A DNA stretch of 64,000 nucleotides from Nocardioides luteus (GTDB taxonomy: Bacteria; Actinomycetota; Actinomycetes; Propionibacteriales; Nocardioidaceae). Below are positions 16,707 through 25,830 of the stretch, in pieces. How positions within the stretch are numbered: position 1 is the first letter of the stretch; each line of letters opens with the position of its first letter. The position numbers and the translations under genes are program-made. The notes beneath the pieces are model-generated. The model saw only the letters and a program-made list of their open reading frames with translations, ran no database searches and had not been told where the DNA came from. The stretch spans positions 104,621 to 168,620 of the forward strand of contig NZ_JZDQ02000009.1 in the NCBI RefSeq assembly GCF_000960475.2, read 5' to 3'.

Positions 16707-16954
16707 CCTATCAAGTCGTCTGGGCCGACGAGGCGTTGCAGTCGGCCGAGGCGTACGTCGACGACGACCCCATCGGCCTGATCCAGGTCTTCGACACCGT
16801 CGACACCCTGACCGAGACCCCGCGCGACGTCGGCGCCTACGCCTGGGGCAAGGACCGCTACCGCCTCCGCGTCGGCCGCTACCGCATCATCTACGTGGTC
16901 GAGGAGCGCCGCGTCACCGTCGCCGTCATCCACCTGGGCCGGCGGAGCATCTGA
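16703..16954 (+). CDS. RelE/ParE-superfamily toxin
   Basis: An 83-residue protein beginning at GTG 16703. YQVVWADEALQSAEAY at the N-terminus and KDRYRLRVGRYRIIYVVEERRVTVAVIHLGRRSI at the C-terminus are the standard RelE/ParE pattern (RxRVGxYRIIYxV...VxxxxxxHRR). It would either cleave ribosome-bound mRNA (RelE-like) or inhibit gyrase (ParE-like); the basic RLRVGRYRIIY core favours RelE. Its partner is the overlapping antitoxin upstream. The C-terminal Arg residues often needed for mRNA cleavage are present. Confidence 0.85.
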   Translation: MTYQVVWADEALQSAEAYVDDDPIGLIQVFDTVDTLTETPRDVGAYAWGKDRYRLRVGRYRIIYVVEERRVTVAVIHLGRRSI

Positions 16955-16981
16955 GGCCGCTGCTCGGGCGGCCGGCGGTCG

Positions 16982-16997
16982 TGTAACACGTGTTACA
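16982..16997. repeat. Minimal TGTAACACG palindrome (family B core)
   Basis: TGTAACACGTGTTACA is a perfect 16-base palindrome between the convergent toxin and thiolase genes. It equals the two outer ends of the family B elements joined directly, without the internal ~55 bases. Confidence 0.75.
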
Positions 16998-17018
16998 TCC
17001 CCTGCGGCACCAGTGAGA

Positions 17019-18236
17019 TCAACCCAGCCGCTCGATGACGAGCGCCATGCCCTGGCCACCCGCCGCACACATCGTCTCCAGGCCGTAGCGACCACCGGTC
17101 TCCTGCAGACCGTGGAGCAGCGTGGTGGTGAGCCGGGCGCCGGTGGAGCCGAACGGGTGGCCGAGAGCGATCGCGCCGCCGTTGACGTTGACCCGCTCGG
17201 GGTCGAGACCGATCCGGTCGATGCTGGGGAGCACCTGGGCGGCGAAGGCCTCGTTCATCTCCACGAGGTCGATGTCGGACGCCGAGAGGCCGGCGCGGGC
17301 GAGCGCCTGCAGCGACGCATCGACCGGCCCGAGGCCCATGATCTCGGGCGAGAGCCCGGAGACGCCGGTCGAGACGATGCGGGCGAGCGGCGTGATCCCG
17401 AGCTCGGCGGCCCGGGTGTCGCTCATGATCACCAGCGCGGCCGCACCGTCGTTCAGCGGGCAGCAGTTGCCGGCGGTGACGGTGCCGTTCTCGCGGAACA
17501 CCGGCGCCAGGCCGGCGACCTTCTCCAGGGTCACCCCGGCCCGCGGACCGTCGTCGGTGGAGACGACCTCACCCGACGGCAGCGTCACCGGGGTGATGTC
17601 CCGCTCCCAGAAGCCCCGGGCGGCAGCGGCCTCGGCGCGGTTCTGGGAACGTACGCCCCACGCGTCCTGTGCCTCCCGGGTGACGCCGCACATCTCGGCG
17701 ACGTTCTCGGCGGTCTCGCCCATCGCGAGGTGGTAGTCGGGCAGCTCGCCGGACTCGCGAGGATCGGCCCAGGCCTCACCCGCAGCCACCCGAGCGGCCC
17801 CGCGCTCGCCCGCCTTGAGGAACTCCTCGGCCTTGGTGTCGGGCATCCCGTCGGCCTTGCCGCGCTCGTAGCGGGACACGCACTCCACGCCGGCGGAGAC
17901 GAACGCGTCCCCCTCGCCCGCGCGGATCGCGTGGAAGGCCATCCGGGTGGTCTGCAGTGACGAGGCGCAGTAGCGGTGGACGGTGGTGCCGGGCACGGCG
18001 TCCAGCCCCAGGCGTACGCCGACGACCCGGCCGATGTTGTAGCCCTGCTCCCCCGCGGGCTGGGCGCAGCCCATCATCAGGTCGTCGAGCTGTGTCGGGT
18101 CCAGCTCGGGAACCGAGGCGAGGGCGCTGCGTACGATCTGCTCGGCCAGCTCGTCGGGACGCAGCTCCTTCAGCGACCCCTTGAAGGCGCGGCCGATCGG
18201 CGAACGGGCGGCAGAGACGATGACTGCTTCGGGCAC
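17019..18236 (-). CDS. Thiolase (acetyl-CoA acetyltransferase family)
   Basis: A 405-residue thiolase. The active-site cysteine is C90 in VHRYCASSLQT, histidine is in NGGAIALGHPFGSTG, and the second cysteine is in METMCAAGGQG. It is distinct from FadA6 (different N-terminus and nucleophile context), so it may cleave a different 3-ketoacyl-CoA. It begins with GTG after AGGAGA and sits nine bases after the SDR gene, with a KstR2-like site upstream of that pair. Steroid or other ring-fragment catabolism is therefore plausible; a general fatty-acid role cannot be excluded. Confidence 0.83.
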   Translation of the reverse strand: MPEAVIVSAARSPIGRAFKGSLKELRPDELAEQIVRSALASVPELDPTQLDDLMMGCAQPAGEQGYNIGRVVGVRLGLDAVPGTTVHRYCASSLQTTRMAFHAIRAGEGDAFVSAGVECVSRYERGKADGMPDTKAEEFLKAGERGAARVAAGEAWADPRESGELPDYHLAMGETAENVAEMCGVTREAQDAWGVRSQNRAEAAAARGFWERDITPVTLPSGEVVSTDDGPRAGVTLEKVAGLAPVFRENGTVTAGNCCPLNDGAAALVIMSDTRAAELGITPLARIVSTGVSGLSPEIMGLGPVDASLQALARAGLSASDIDLVEMNEAFAAQVLPSIDRIGLDPERVNVNGGAIALGHPFGSTGARLTTTLLHGLQETGGRYGLETMCAAGGQGMALVIERLG

Positions 18237-18245
18237 GGGTTCTCC

Positions 18246-19013
18246 TCAGGAGTTGGGGGTGTGCTGGAGGAAGGCGGGCCACTCACCGCCGCCGTCGACG
18301 GCGAGGACGGCACCGGTGATGTGCGCGGCGAGCGGCGAGGCGAGCATGAGGCAGGCATCGCCGACCTCTTCAGGGGTCGCGAAGACTCCGCGAGGGATGG
18401 TCGCGGCCACCGCGGCCCGCTGCTCCGGGCTGCCGTAGTGGTCCTCGGACCCGGGGGTGGCGACGATCCCGCAGGAGATGGCGTTGACGCGTACGTCCGG
18501 GGCCCACTCGACCGCGATCGAGCCGGTCAGGCTCTCGACGGCCGCCTTCGCGGCCCCGTAGACCGCGGTCCCGGGACTGGGCCGGCGTGCCGAGATCGAG
18601 CTGATGTTCACGATGGATCCGCGGGAGGCCTTCAACGCCTCGTACGCCGCCTGGCAGACGTAGGCGGTGGCCAGGAAGTTGATCGCGGAGATCTTCTCGT
18701 GGAAGCGCGGCGACGCGGTCGCGAAGTCGGCGTAGGGCGCGCCCCCGGCGTTGTTGACGACCACGTCGAGGCGACCGAGCCGGGAGGTGATGGCGGCTAT
18801 CCAGGCCGCGACCTGCTCGGGATCGCGCACGTCGACCTGGGAGAAGACCGGCTTGCGCCCGTCGATCACCGGCAGCTCGGCGGGAGCCGACCGGCCACAG
18901 ATCTCGACCTCCGCACCGGCCTCGAGGAACCGCGCGACGATCCCGGCGCCCACGCCGCGCGCACCACCGGTCACCGCGACCACCTTGCCGCTGAAGTCGA
19001 TCTCTACTGCCAC
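18246..19013 (-). CDS. Short-chain dehydrogenase, probable KstR2-regulon member
   Basis: A 255-residue classical SDR: VVAVTGGARGVGAGIVARF (TGxxxGxG), NNAGGAPYADF, the serine in NISSISARRP and YGAAK. The C-terminal DGGGEWPAFLQ ending resembles the SDRs encoded beside echA20 in mycobacteria (Rv3548c/Rv3549c), which are KstR2-controlled. The GTG at 19011-19013 was chosen; the longer frame from 19043 starts inside the putative operator. It probably oxidises a hydroxyl on a CoA-linked steroid fragment and is co-transcribed with the thiolase downstream. The exact substrate is unknown. Confidence 0.8.
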   Translation of the reverse strand: MAVEIDFSGKVVAVTGGARGVGAGIVARFLEAGAEVEICGRSAPAELPVIDGRKPVFSQVDVRDPEQVAAWIAAITSRLGRLDVVVNNAGGAPYADFATASPRFHEKISAINFLATAYVCQAAYEALKASRGSIVNISSISARRPSPGTAVYGAAKAAVESLTGSIAVEWAPDVRVNAISCGIVATPGSEDHYGSPEQRAAVAATIPRGVFATPEEVGDACLMLASPLAAHITGAVLAVDGGGEWPAFLQHTPNS

Positions 19014-19034
19014 GTCCGGCAGTCTAGAGCGCCT

Positions 19035-19048
19035 ACCAAGCAAATGCT
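19035..19048. promoter_or_regulatory. Degenerate KstR2-like operator upstream of SDR-thiolase
   Basis: ACCAAGCAAATGCT keeps the left half (AnCAAG) and the terminal TGnT of the KstR2 motif but has two mismatches in the right half. Flanking CCTA and TAGG at 19032-19035 and 19048-19051 restore symmetry. It lies 22 bases before the SDR start. Confidence 0.5.
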
Positions 19049-19096
19049 AGGTTGATGATCGCGGTGACCGGTATCAGAAGGGTCAGACGCAGCGCC

Positions 19097-19984
19097 TCAG
19101 AGGCAGTGCACCTCCACCCAGTAGGTGTGCTCGCCGGTCATGAACTTCTTGACCTGAACCGGGACGGTGACGGTGCCGCTCGCGTCGGGGAGGAAGGTCG
19201 CCCCGTCGAAGTGGACGTCGTCGATCTCGCAGCCGGCCTGGTCGCTCACGGTGATCTTGTGCAGACCCGCCTCGGCGGCCTCGACGTGCGCCTCGTGGAA
19301 CGCGAGGACCGCCGGGTTGTACTCGGAGTACTTCACGTTGTGAGCACCCAGGGTGTCGGTCCAGTGAGCAGCCAGACCGTCGATGAACGGCCCACCGTGC
19401 CGCGAGAACCGGGTGTCGATCTCGACGATCGCCTTCGCCTTGACCTTGAAGTTGTCGGTCTTGCTGTCGGCGGGGACGAAGCCGTGCCGGTTGCCCGGAG
19501 CGGTGGAGTCGAGCGCGTCGTACGGCGTCAGCCAGACCTTGTACTCGCCACCGTTGTTCGGGGTGTCGAGGTAGGGGAACAGCTGCACGGTGATGCCGCC
19601 GTCCTCCGCATCGGTGCCGGTCGCGTGCGCGCAGCCGCCGCTCGGTGCGACGCTCACGAAGCGGCCGCTGGCGTCGACCTCGACCCGACGGCAGGCGACC
19701 GGGTCGGTCGAGAGCAGCGTCTTGCCGGACGGGTCGGTCACCTGGAAGGCGTAGATCCCGGCGGGCAGGCCGGCCGCGTCGTCGGGCGCGTTGATGCCGG
19801 GGCCGCCGTTGAGATAGACGTCCTCCTTGGCGGCGTAGTGGTTCAGGTTGACGGGCGCGCCGGAGACGTCGGTCGTGAAGATCGCGCCGGAGAGCTGCAG
19901 CAGCGGCGCCGCTGAAGCCGGCATCGACCAGAGCGCCGCCGCGGCGACCCCCGCCGCGACGGCACAGACGAGCTTTCGAATCAT
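19097..19984 (-). CDS. Secreted protein of unknown function
   Basis: A 295-residue protein with a signal peptide (MIRKLVCAVAAGVAAAALW then PASA). The mature part has no transmembrane span and reads like a beta-rich extracellular protein: DVYLNGGPGINAPDDAAGLPAGIYAFQVTDPSGK, repeated Gly/Asp turns, VTVPVQVKKFMTGEHTYWVEVHCL at the end. Four or more cysteines (C98, C113, C256 and the final C294 region) could form disulphides. I do not recognise a named family. It stands alone, between the SDR promoter and the divergent nitroreductase, with no evident operon partner. Confidence 0.72.
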   Translation of the reverse strand: MIRKLVCAVAAGVAAAALWSMPASAAPLLQLSGAIFTTDVSGAPVNLNHYAAKEDVYLNGGPGINAPDDAAGLPAGIYAFQVTDPSGKTLLSTDPVACRRVEVDASGRFVSVAPSGGCAHATGTDAEDGGITVQLFPYLDTPNNGGEYKVWLTPYDALDSTAPGNRHGFVPADSKTDNFKVKAKAIVEIDTRFSRHGGPFIDGLAAHWTDTLGAHNVKYSEYNPAVLAFHEAHVEAAEAGLHKITVSDQAGCEIDDVHFDGATFLPDASGTVTVPVQVKKFMTGEHTYWVEVHCL

Positions 19985-20199
19985 GGGTTTCCCCCTCAGA
20001 TAGGTCGGAACTCGAGTCTTCGACTCGCCGAGCCGGGGGCCGCGTCCCGACCCGGGGTATCACCTGAACCGGGTAGGTCTCCGCCATGTGTGATGGGCCA
20101 CCCCGACCCCGTCCCAGGAATACCGGAGAGTCCCTCCGTCTTGCCCCAGGAGTGGACCGAGGTCATCAGCCCTCGGCAGACCTGAGAGGAACCCTTCTT

Positions 20200-20892
20200 G
20201 TGAGCACGACCGCCGTCGAGACCTTCACGGACGTGATCCGTTCGCGCCGCTCCGCGCGGGCCTTCCTGCCCGACCCGGTGCCCGCCGACGACATCCGCGG
20301 TGTGCTCGAGGACGCCCAGCGCGCCCCGTCGCACAGCAACACCCAGCCCTGGGAGGTCCACGTCTTCTCCGGCGACGCCCGCGACCGTCTCAGCGCGGCG
20401 ATGCTCAAGGCGTTCGAGGCCGGCCAGATGAGCCCCGACTTCACCACGACGTACGGTGCCGACGACAGCGTGCACGTCCGGCGGTCGCAGCAGGCCGGGG
20501 CCGTCCTCTACGGCGCCATGGGCATCGCCCGCGAGGACACCGACGGCCGCACCAAGGCCATCGCCGAGAACCTCCGCTTCTACGGTGCTCCCCACGTGGC
20601 GCTGCTCTTCGTGCCCGAGCTCGGCGATGTCGTCCGCGCTGCCAACGACGTCGGCATGTACGCCCAGAACTTCCTGCTCTCCCTCACCGCCCGCGGCTAC
20701 CACGGCGTCCCGCAGGGCATGCACGGCCTGTTCGCCGACACCGTCCGCGCCCACCTCGGCCTGCCGGCCGACCTCAAGCTGCTCTACGGCATCTCCTTCG
20801 GCACCGCCGACCCCGAGGCCTCCGTCAACCGCCTCGACATCGGTCGCGCCCCGCTCGACGAGCACATCGTGCTGCACGACACCTCGCTCTGA
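20200..20892 (+). CDS. Nitroreductase-family flavoprotein
   Basis: A 230-residue FMN-dependent nitroreductase-fold enzyme. The N-terminal IRSRRSARAFLPDPVPADDIRGVLEDAQRAPSHSNTQPWEVHVF contains the FMN-phosphate-binding RRSxRxF and the PSxxNxQPW motif. The C-terminal LLYGISFGTADPEASVNRLDIGR corresponds to the second FMN-binding segment. The GTG at 20200 follows AGAGGA; the longer upstream frame lacks similarity. It would use NAD(P)H to reduce nitro groups or quinones; the natural substrate cannot be read from sequence. Confidence 0.85.
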   Translation: MSTTAVETFTDVIRSRRSARAFLPDPVPADDIRGVLEDAQRAPSHSNTQPWEVHVFSGDARDRLSAAMLKAFEAGQMSPDFTTTYGADDSVHVRRSQQAGAVLYGAMGIAREDTDGRTKAIAENLRFYGAPHVALLFVPELGDVVRAANDVGMYAQNFLLSLTARGYHGVPQGMHGLFADTVRAHLGLPADLKLLYGISFGTADPEASVNRLDIGRAPLDEHIVLHDTSL

Positions 20893-20907
20893 GCCGCCGC
20901 GACGAGC

Positions 20908-20978
20908 TGTAACACGTCGTTCGTAGGACTTCTCGCCCCATCGGAGCGACCGAACAGTCCTACGAACGACGTGTTACA
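20908..20978. repeat. Long palindrome, family B, between convergent genes
   Basis: Arms 20908-20930 and 20956-20978 are perfect 23-base complements (TGTAACACGTCGTTCGTAGG core) around a 25-base centre containing a TCGGAGCGACCGA segment. It separates the convergent nitroreductase and YhgE/Pip genes. The sequence is nearly the same as the element at 4718-4792. Confidence 0.87.
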
Positions 20979-20992
20979 CGTGCGGCGCCCGC

Positions 20993-23086
20993 TCAGCCGG
21001 CCGTCGCAACCCCGCGGATCTCCGCCACAGACGTACGCTGCGCCCGACCCGCCGCGAAGACGCTGACCGCCACCGCGAGCAGGAGCCAGAGGACCAGTCC
21101 TCCGACGGGCGCACCGACCGCGGCGCCACTCTGCGCGACCACGACCCCACGCAGCGCCTCGGCGGCGAGCGGGACCGGCAGGATGCCGGTGAGGGCGCCG
21201 AACGGCTCGGACGCCGTGGCGACCGGCAGCAGCCCGCCGATGGAGACCAGCTGCAGCGCGAGGAAGCCGAGCGAGATCAGCCACCCTCGGTGCTGTCCGG
21301 CAAGCGCGACGACGGCTTGGTGGAGCGCGACGAACACCGCCGCGGCGAGCACCGCGATCGCGACTGTGGCGACGGGCTGCGCGAGGTCGGCACCGAGGAG
21401 ACGGGTAGCGCCCACGAGCAGCAGTGCCTGCGCCAACCCGACCACCGCTGCCGGCCAGAACCCGGCGACGGTGAGCCGACGTGCACTGAGCGCCTCCCGC
21501 AGCCGACCGGCGGGGAAGGCCGGACGGAGCAGGTAGATCGCGAGCGCGCCGAGCCACAGCGCCAGCGCGATCACCGTCGGCGCCAGCCGGGTCGCCCCCG
21601 AGGTCGACGGCGCGGAGGCGACCGAGACCTGCACCGGGTCGGCGACCACGTCGGCCTGCTTCTTCCCCGGGACCGCGATCTGCGAGGCCCCGTCGTCGAG
21701 GCCCGAGGCCAGGGAGGACGCACCCTCGGTCAGCGACGAGGTCCCGTCGGAGAGGTCGTCGGCCCCGGAGGCCAGCGAAGCCGACCCCGTCTCGAGCTGC
21801 TTGGTTCCGGACGCGAGCCGGGATGCCCCGGAGGACAACGCGGTCGCGCCGTCGTTCGCCTCACCGACACCGGCGGAGAGCTCCCGCGCCCCGGCGGCCA
21901 CCCGCGCGTTGGCGGAAGCAAGCTGGGACGCACCCGACGAGACCTTCCCGGCACCGTCCGCCGCCGACGAGATCCCTCCGGCCAGCTCGGGAGCCGCCTG
22001 GGAGAGGGCGGAGGCACCCGAGGCGACCTGGGCCGCCCCCGCGGCGAGCTGGTCGGCCTGCGCACCACCGGAGCCGACCGCCTGCGCGGTCGCGCCGCAC
22101 AGCTGCGGCTTGGAGGCCGCGAGCACCGGGTCGCTAGCGCACGCCTGCGCCCAGCCCTTCGCGAGCTGGGTGTAGCCGTCCACGCCCTTCGACACCTGGG
22201 ACGCCCCGTTCGCCAGCGACGAGGTCTGCGACGGCAGGTCGGCGGTCGACCTCTCGAGCCGGTCGAGCCCGCCGCTGAGCTCGTCCGCACCTGCGGCCAG
22301 CGAGGACGCGCCCTTCGACGCCTTGCCCGCACCGCCGGCCAGCGAGTCGGCACCGGTCTCGAGCCGCGCGGTCCCGCCGGCGAGCGAGTCGAGGCCACCG
22401 GCGACCTGAGAGGCACCGTCGGCGGCGCCGGAGGCACCGGAACTGAGCGCGCGCGCCCCGTCGGCGACCTTGCCGGCACCCGAGTCGGCCTCAGCCGTAC
22501 CGTCGGCGAGCCGGCCGGCACCGTCGGCGGCATCGGTCAGGCTGGTCTTGAGCTTCCCGGTCTCGTCGCGGACCCCGTCGAGGTAGGTGGTGGTGACCGT
22601 ACGCCCCAGGGTCGATGCCGACTGCCGAGCGACCTGGCGGGCGATCTCGGCGGTGACCTCGCTGGTGGCGTCGGACGCCTCCACGCTCACCCGGCCGGCG
22701 CTCGGGTCGCTCCCCTGCACCCCGGACAGCGTCTTGGAGAGGTCCTCGGGGATCGTGATGACCGCGGCGTACTTCCCGTCCGCATAGCCCTCCCGAGCGT
22801 CCTCCTCGTCGGTGAGCTCCCAGCCGAGCGTCGGCCCGGACGAGCCCGAGCCCGAGGAGGAGACCAGGTCCGCGGCGAGCGCCCGCCCGGCGTAGATCGT
22901 CTTCTTGTCCTTGCCGCTCCCCGTCGTCACCGGCTTGTCGAGGTTCACCACCGCGGCGGGGACCTTGTCGAGGTTCTCGGTTCGGTCGCTGAGGGCCGCG
23001 AGTGCGAGCGCGGTCACCACGACCGGCAGCAGGATCGCGGCGGCCACCAGGCGGCGGCCCGACCACCATGATTTCGTACGTGTCAT
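20993..23086 (-). CDS. YhgE/Pip-family membrane protein with long heptad-repeat domain
   Basis: A 697-residue protein: an N-terminal transmembrane span (residues ~11-31), an extracytoplasmic region of about 450 residues, and roughly five C-terminal spans. The extracellular part has many repeats of the form L(A/S)xGAxxLxxGA (about residues 185-470), typical of YhgE/Pip proteins and of phage-infection/ESX-type relatives; these form long coiled structures. It overlaps the MMPL transporter by four bases, and together they look like one export system, with the TetR at 25831 as local repressor. The substrate is unknown. Confidence 0.83.
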   Translation of the reverse strand: MTRTKSWWSGRRLVAAAILLPVVVTALALAALSDRTENLDKVPAAVVNLDKPVTTGSGKDKKTIYAGRALAADLVSSSGSGSSGPTLGWELTDEEDAREGYADGKYAAVITIPEDLSKTLSGVQGSDPSAGRVSVEASDATSEVTAEIARQVARQSASTLGRTVTTTYLDGVRDETGKLKTSLTDAADGAGRLADGTAEADSGAGKVADGARALSSGASGAADGASQVAGGLDSLAGGTARLETGADSLAGGAGKASKGASSLAAGADELSGGLDRLERSTADLPSQTSSLANGASQVSKGVDGYTQLAKGWAQACASDPVLAASKPQLCGATAQAVGSGGAQADQLAAGAAQVASGASALSQAAPELAGGISSAADGAGKVSSGASQLASANARVAAGARELSAGVGEANDGATALSSGASRLASGTKQLETGSASLASGADDLSDGTSSLTEGASSLASGLDDGASQIAVPGKKQADVVADPVQVSVASAPSTSGATRLAPTVIALALWLGALAIYLLRPAFPAGRLREALSARRLTVAGFWPAAVVGLAQALLLVGATRLLGADLAQPVATVAIAVLAAAVFVALHQAVVALAGQHRGWLISLGFLALQLVSIGGLLPVATASEPFGALTGILPVPLAAEALRGVVVAQSGAAVGAPVGGLVLWLLLAVAVSVFAAGRAQRTSVAEIRGVATAG

Positions 23087-25767
23087 CGAACTGTCTCCAG
23101 GTCAGCGACCGAAGCCGCGGGGTCAGTGAGCACAGGAAGTGCGCGAACAGGCACGAGCGCATCCGCCACCTGCGGCACGGCGGGCACCGACGGCATCCCG
23201 AGCAGGACCGTCGTGCCCCGTGAGGTCAGCGCGGACAGGGCCGCGAGCTGACCGGGGTCGAGCGAGGTGGGGCTGTCGATCGCGACGAGAGCCGGGACGC
23301 GCCGGGCGCCGGCGAGGCGTACCGCCTCCGAGACGTCGTCGACGAGAGCGGCCCGGGACCGCACCGCGCCCGCCTCCTCCGGGAGCAGGCGATCGAGCAC
23401 GACCAAAGAGCCGGTGAACCCGAGCCGCCCGGTGATCGCGGCGAGCGCAGCCGAGCGCGCCACCGGATCGGCCCCGTGGACGATCCCGAGCCCGCCCGGG
23501 CGGAGGTCGAACGTGAGCGGCGCGAGCGCCCCGGGCACCTCGACCTCGTGCGCCCGCATCGCGACCTCACCGTGAGCAGCGACGTAGTCGGCGTGCTCGA
23601 GGTGGTGGACGAGCGCCTCGCCCTCGATGTCGAGGACCGGAAGGCGCCGGTCCAGCCAGCGCGGCAGCCACCAGGCGCCGCGCCCGAGCAGGGCGAGGAC
23701 GGCCGGCACCAGCGTCATCCGCACCAGGAACGCGTCCACAAGGACACCCACGGTGAGACCGAGCGCCATCGGCTTCACGATCGGGTCGCCGTGGGGGACG
23801 AAGGCCGCGAAGACTCCGATCATGATGAGAGCCGCCGCGGTGACGACGCGGGCGCTCGCGACGAAACCGCTGTCCACGGATGCCCGCGCGTCGCCGGTGT
23901 GGACGTAGTCCTCCCGCATCCGGGAGACCAGGAAGACCTCGTAGTCCATCGCCAGCCCGAAGAGCACGCCCATCAGGATGATCGGGAAGAACGCGATCAC
24001 CGGGCCGACCTTGGCGACGTTGAACAGGTCGGCGCCCCAGCCCCACTCGAAGACCGCGGCGACCACCCCGAACGAGGCCGCCACCGAGAGCACGTAGCCC
24101 AGGGTCGCCTTCAGCGGGACCGCGATCGAGCGGAACACGACCGTCAGCAGGATCAGCGAGAGCCCGACGACGACGGCCCCGAAGGGCAGGATCGCCCCGG
24201 AGAGCCGCGCGCTGACGTCGATCGCGACCGCGGTCTGCCCGGTGACCCGGACGTCCTCGATCCCGAACCGCTTCTCCAGCGCGCCACCATCAGCGCGGAT
24301 CGACTTGACCAGCGCCGCGGTCGCCGGGTCGCTCTTCTCGGTGGTCGGGTAGATCACGACCAGCCCGAGATCGGCGGTGCGGTTCGGGGTCGCCAGCGCG
24401 ACCTTCTGCACCCCGTCGTAGCCCCCGAGCGCCTTGCCCAGCGAGTCCATCACCCCGACCGGGTCGGTGGTGTCGATGATGTCCGCGGTCACGAACAGCG
24501 GTGCGTTGTAGCCGGGCCCGAAGTCACGGCTGATCAGGTCGTACGTCTCCCGCGGCGCGGTCCCCGGATCGGCGCTGCCGTTGTCGTTGAGCCCCAGCGC
24601 GAGGTCGCGCGCCGGGATCGCCAGGACGGCGATGACCAGGAGCGAGACCACGACGGTGAGGACCGGCACCTTGGTCACCAGCCGCACCCAGCGAGCTCCG
24701 AGGGTGGTGGCGTGAGGCCGCCCCTCCGCGACAGCCTCACGCCGGTGGGCCCGAGACCCGGGCTTCGGTCGGAGCCGCTCACCCGCGATCGCGAGGAGCG
24801 CCGGCACCGCGGTGAGCGCGACGAGCACGGCGACCAGGACGGCCGAGGCCGCTGCGTACCCCATCACCGCGAGGAACGGGATGCCCGCGACCACCAGGCC
24901 GCACAGCGCGATGATGACGGTGACGCCGGCGAAGATGACCGCGCTTCCCGCGGTCGCGACCGCGCGAGCGATCGACTCCTCCACCCCCAGGCCGTGAGCG
25001 AGCTGGCTGCGGTGCCGGGCGATCACGAACAGCGCGTAGTCGATCCCGACGGCGAGCCCGATCATCAGCGCGAGGGTCGGAGTGGTCGCCGAGATGTTGG
25101 TGATCGAGGCGACCGAGAAGATCCCCGCCATCGCGATCGCGACGCCGAGCAGGGCGGTCAGGATCGGCAGGCCGGCCGCCAGTAGCGACCCGAACGTGAT
25201 CGCCAGCACCAGCAGGGCGATGAGGATCCCGATCCCCTCGGTCGCACTGACGTGGACCCCGGTGACGGAGTACGCGTCCCCGCCGACATGGAGCTCCAGC
25301 GACGACCCCGACGGGAGCTCCGCGGCCTTCTCCAGGTCAGCGGTGACCCCGTCGGGGAGCTCGTCGAGATCGAGGTCGAACTGCACCGTCGCCAGTGCGT
25401 CCCGGCCGTTGTCGCTGACCGTCCGGCTGTCCTTCGCCAGGGGGTCGGTGACCGTCGCGACGTGGTCGACCTTCTCGACCGCGTCGAGCACCGCCCGGAC
25501 CTCCTTGCGGTGGTCCTCGATCCTCTCCCCCTCGGGAGCGACGAAGACGAGCTGGGCCGAGGTCCCGGAGACCTCCGGGAAGCGCTGCGTGAGCGCGTCC
25601 AGACCCTGCTGGGACTCGGTGCCCGGGATCGTGAAGTCGTCTTGCAGCTTGCCGCCGAGCGAGACGGTCAGCGCGCCCAGCAGCACGGCGAGAAGGAGCC
25701 AGAGCGCCAGCACGGTCTTGGCGCGGCGGGCGACCAGCCGGCCGAGTCGGTAGAGGTAGGAGGACAC
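23083..25767 (-). CDS. MMPL-family RND transporter with a degenerate ATPase-like tail
   Basis: An 894-residue RND-type transporter. Two sets of six spans are separated by large extracytoplasmic loops; GLAVGIDYALFVIARHRSQL and LFGLAMDYEVFLVSRMREDYVH carry the conserved Asp-Tyr proton-relay pairs of MMPL proteins. After the last span (~residue 690) comes a ~190-residue cytoplasmic domain that reads like a worn-down ABC ATPase: LTFDLRPGGLGIVHGADPVARSAALAAITGRL (P-loop position without the Gly-Lys-Ser/Thr), a switch to LVAIDSPTSLDPGQLAALSAL (Walker B/D-loop-like), then TTVLLGM. GTG at 25765-25767 is the start. It is coupled to YhgE/Pip. Confidence 0.86.
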   Translation of the reverse strand: MSSYLYRLGRLVARRAKTVLALWLLLAVLLGALTVSLGGKLQDDFTIPGTESQQGLDALTQRFPEVSGTSAQLVFVAPEGERIEDHRKEVRAVLDAVEKVDHVATVTDPLAKDSRTVSDNGRDALATVQFDLDLDELPDGVTADLEKAAELPSGSSLELHVGGDAYSVTGVHVSATEGIGILIALLVLAITFGSLLAAGLPILTALLGVAIAMAGIFSVASITNISATTPTLALMIGLAVGIDYALFVIARHRSQLAHGLGVEESIARAVATAGSAVIFAGVTVIIALCGLVVAGIPFLAVMGYAAASAVLVAVLVALTAVPALLAIAGERLRPKPGSRAHRREAVAEGRPHATTLGARWVRLVTKVPVLTVVVSLLVIAVLAIPARDLALGLNDNGSADPGTAPRETYDLISRDFGPGYNAPLFVTADIIDTTDPVGVMDSLGKALGGYDGVQKVALATPNRTADLGLVVIYPTTEKSDPATAALVKSIRADGGALEKRFGIEDVRVTGQTAVAIDVSARLSGAILPFGAVVVGLSLILLTVVFRSIAVPLKATLGYVLSVAASFGVVAAVFEWGWGADLFNVAKVGPVIAFFPIILMGVLFGLAMDYEVFLVSRMREDYVHTGDARASVDSGFVASARVVTAAALIMIGVFAAFVPHGDPIVKPMALGLTVGVLVDAFLVRMTLVPAVLALLGRGAWWLPRWLDRRLPVLDIEGEALVHHLEHADYVAAHGEVAMRAHEVEVPGALAPLTFDLRPGGLGIVHGADPVARSAALAAITGRLGFTGSLVVLDRLLPEEAGAVRSRAALVDDVSEAVRLAGARRVPALVAIDSPTSLDPGQLAALSALTSRGTTVLLGMPSVPAVPQVADALVPVRALPVLTDPAASVADLETVR

Positions 25768-25790
25768 AGTTCGATACAATAACGCATCCA

Positions 25791-25804
25791 ATACAGAAAT
25801 GTAT
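25791..25804. promoter_or_regulatory. TetR operator between MMPL and tetR
   Basis: ATACAGAAATGTAT has perfect five-base arms (ATACA/TGTAT) with four bases between. A second CGATACA at 25772-25778 lies 23-28 bases away and is mirrored by TGTATCG at 25800-25806. It is in the 63-base gap of the divergent MMPL and tetR genes, the usual place for a shared operator. Confidence 0.65.
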
Positions 25805-25830
25805 CGTCGCGCGTATGTGAGGATGGCTAC

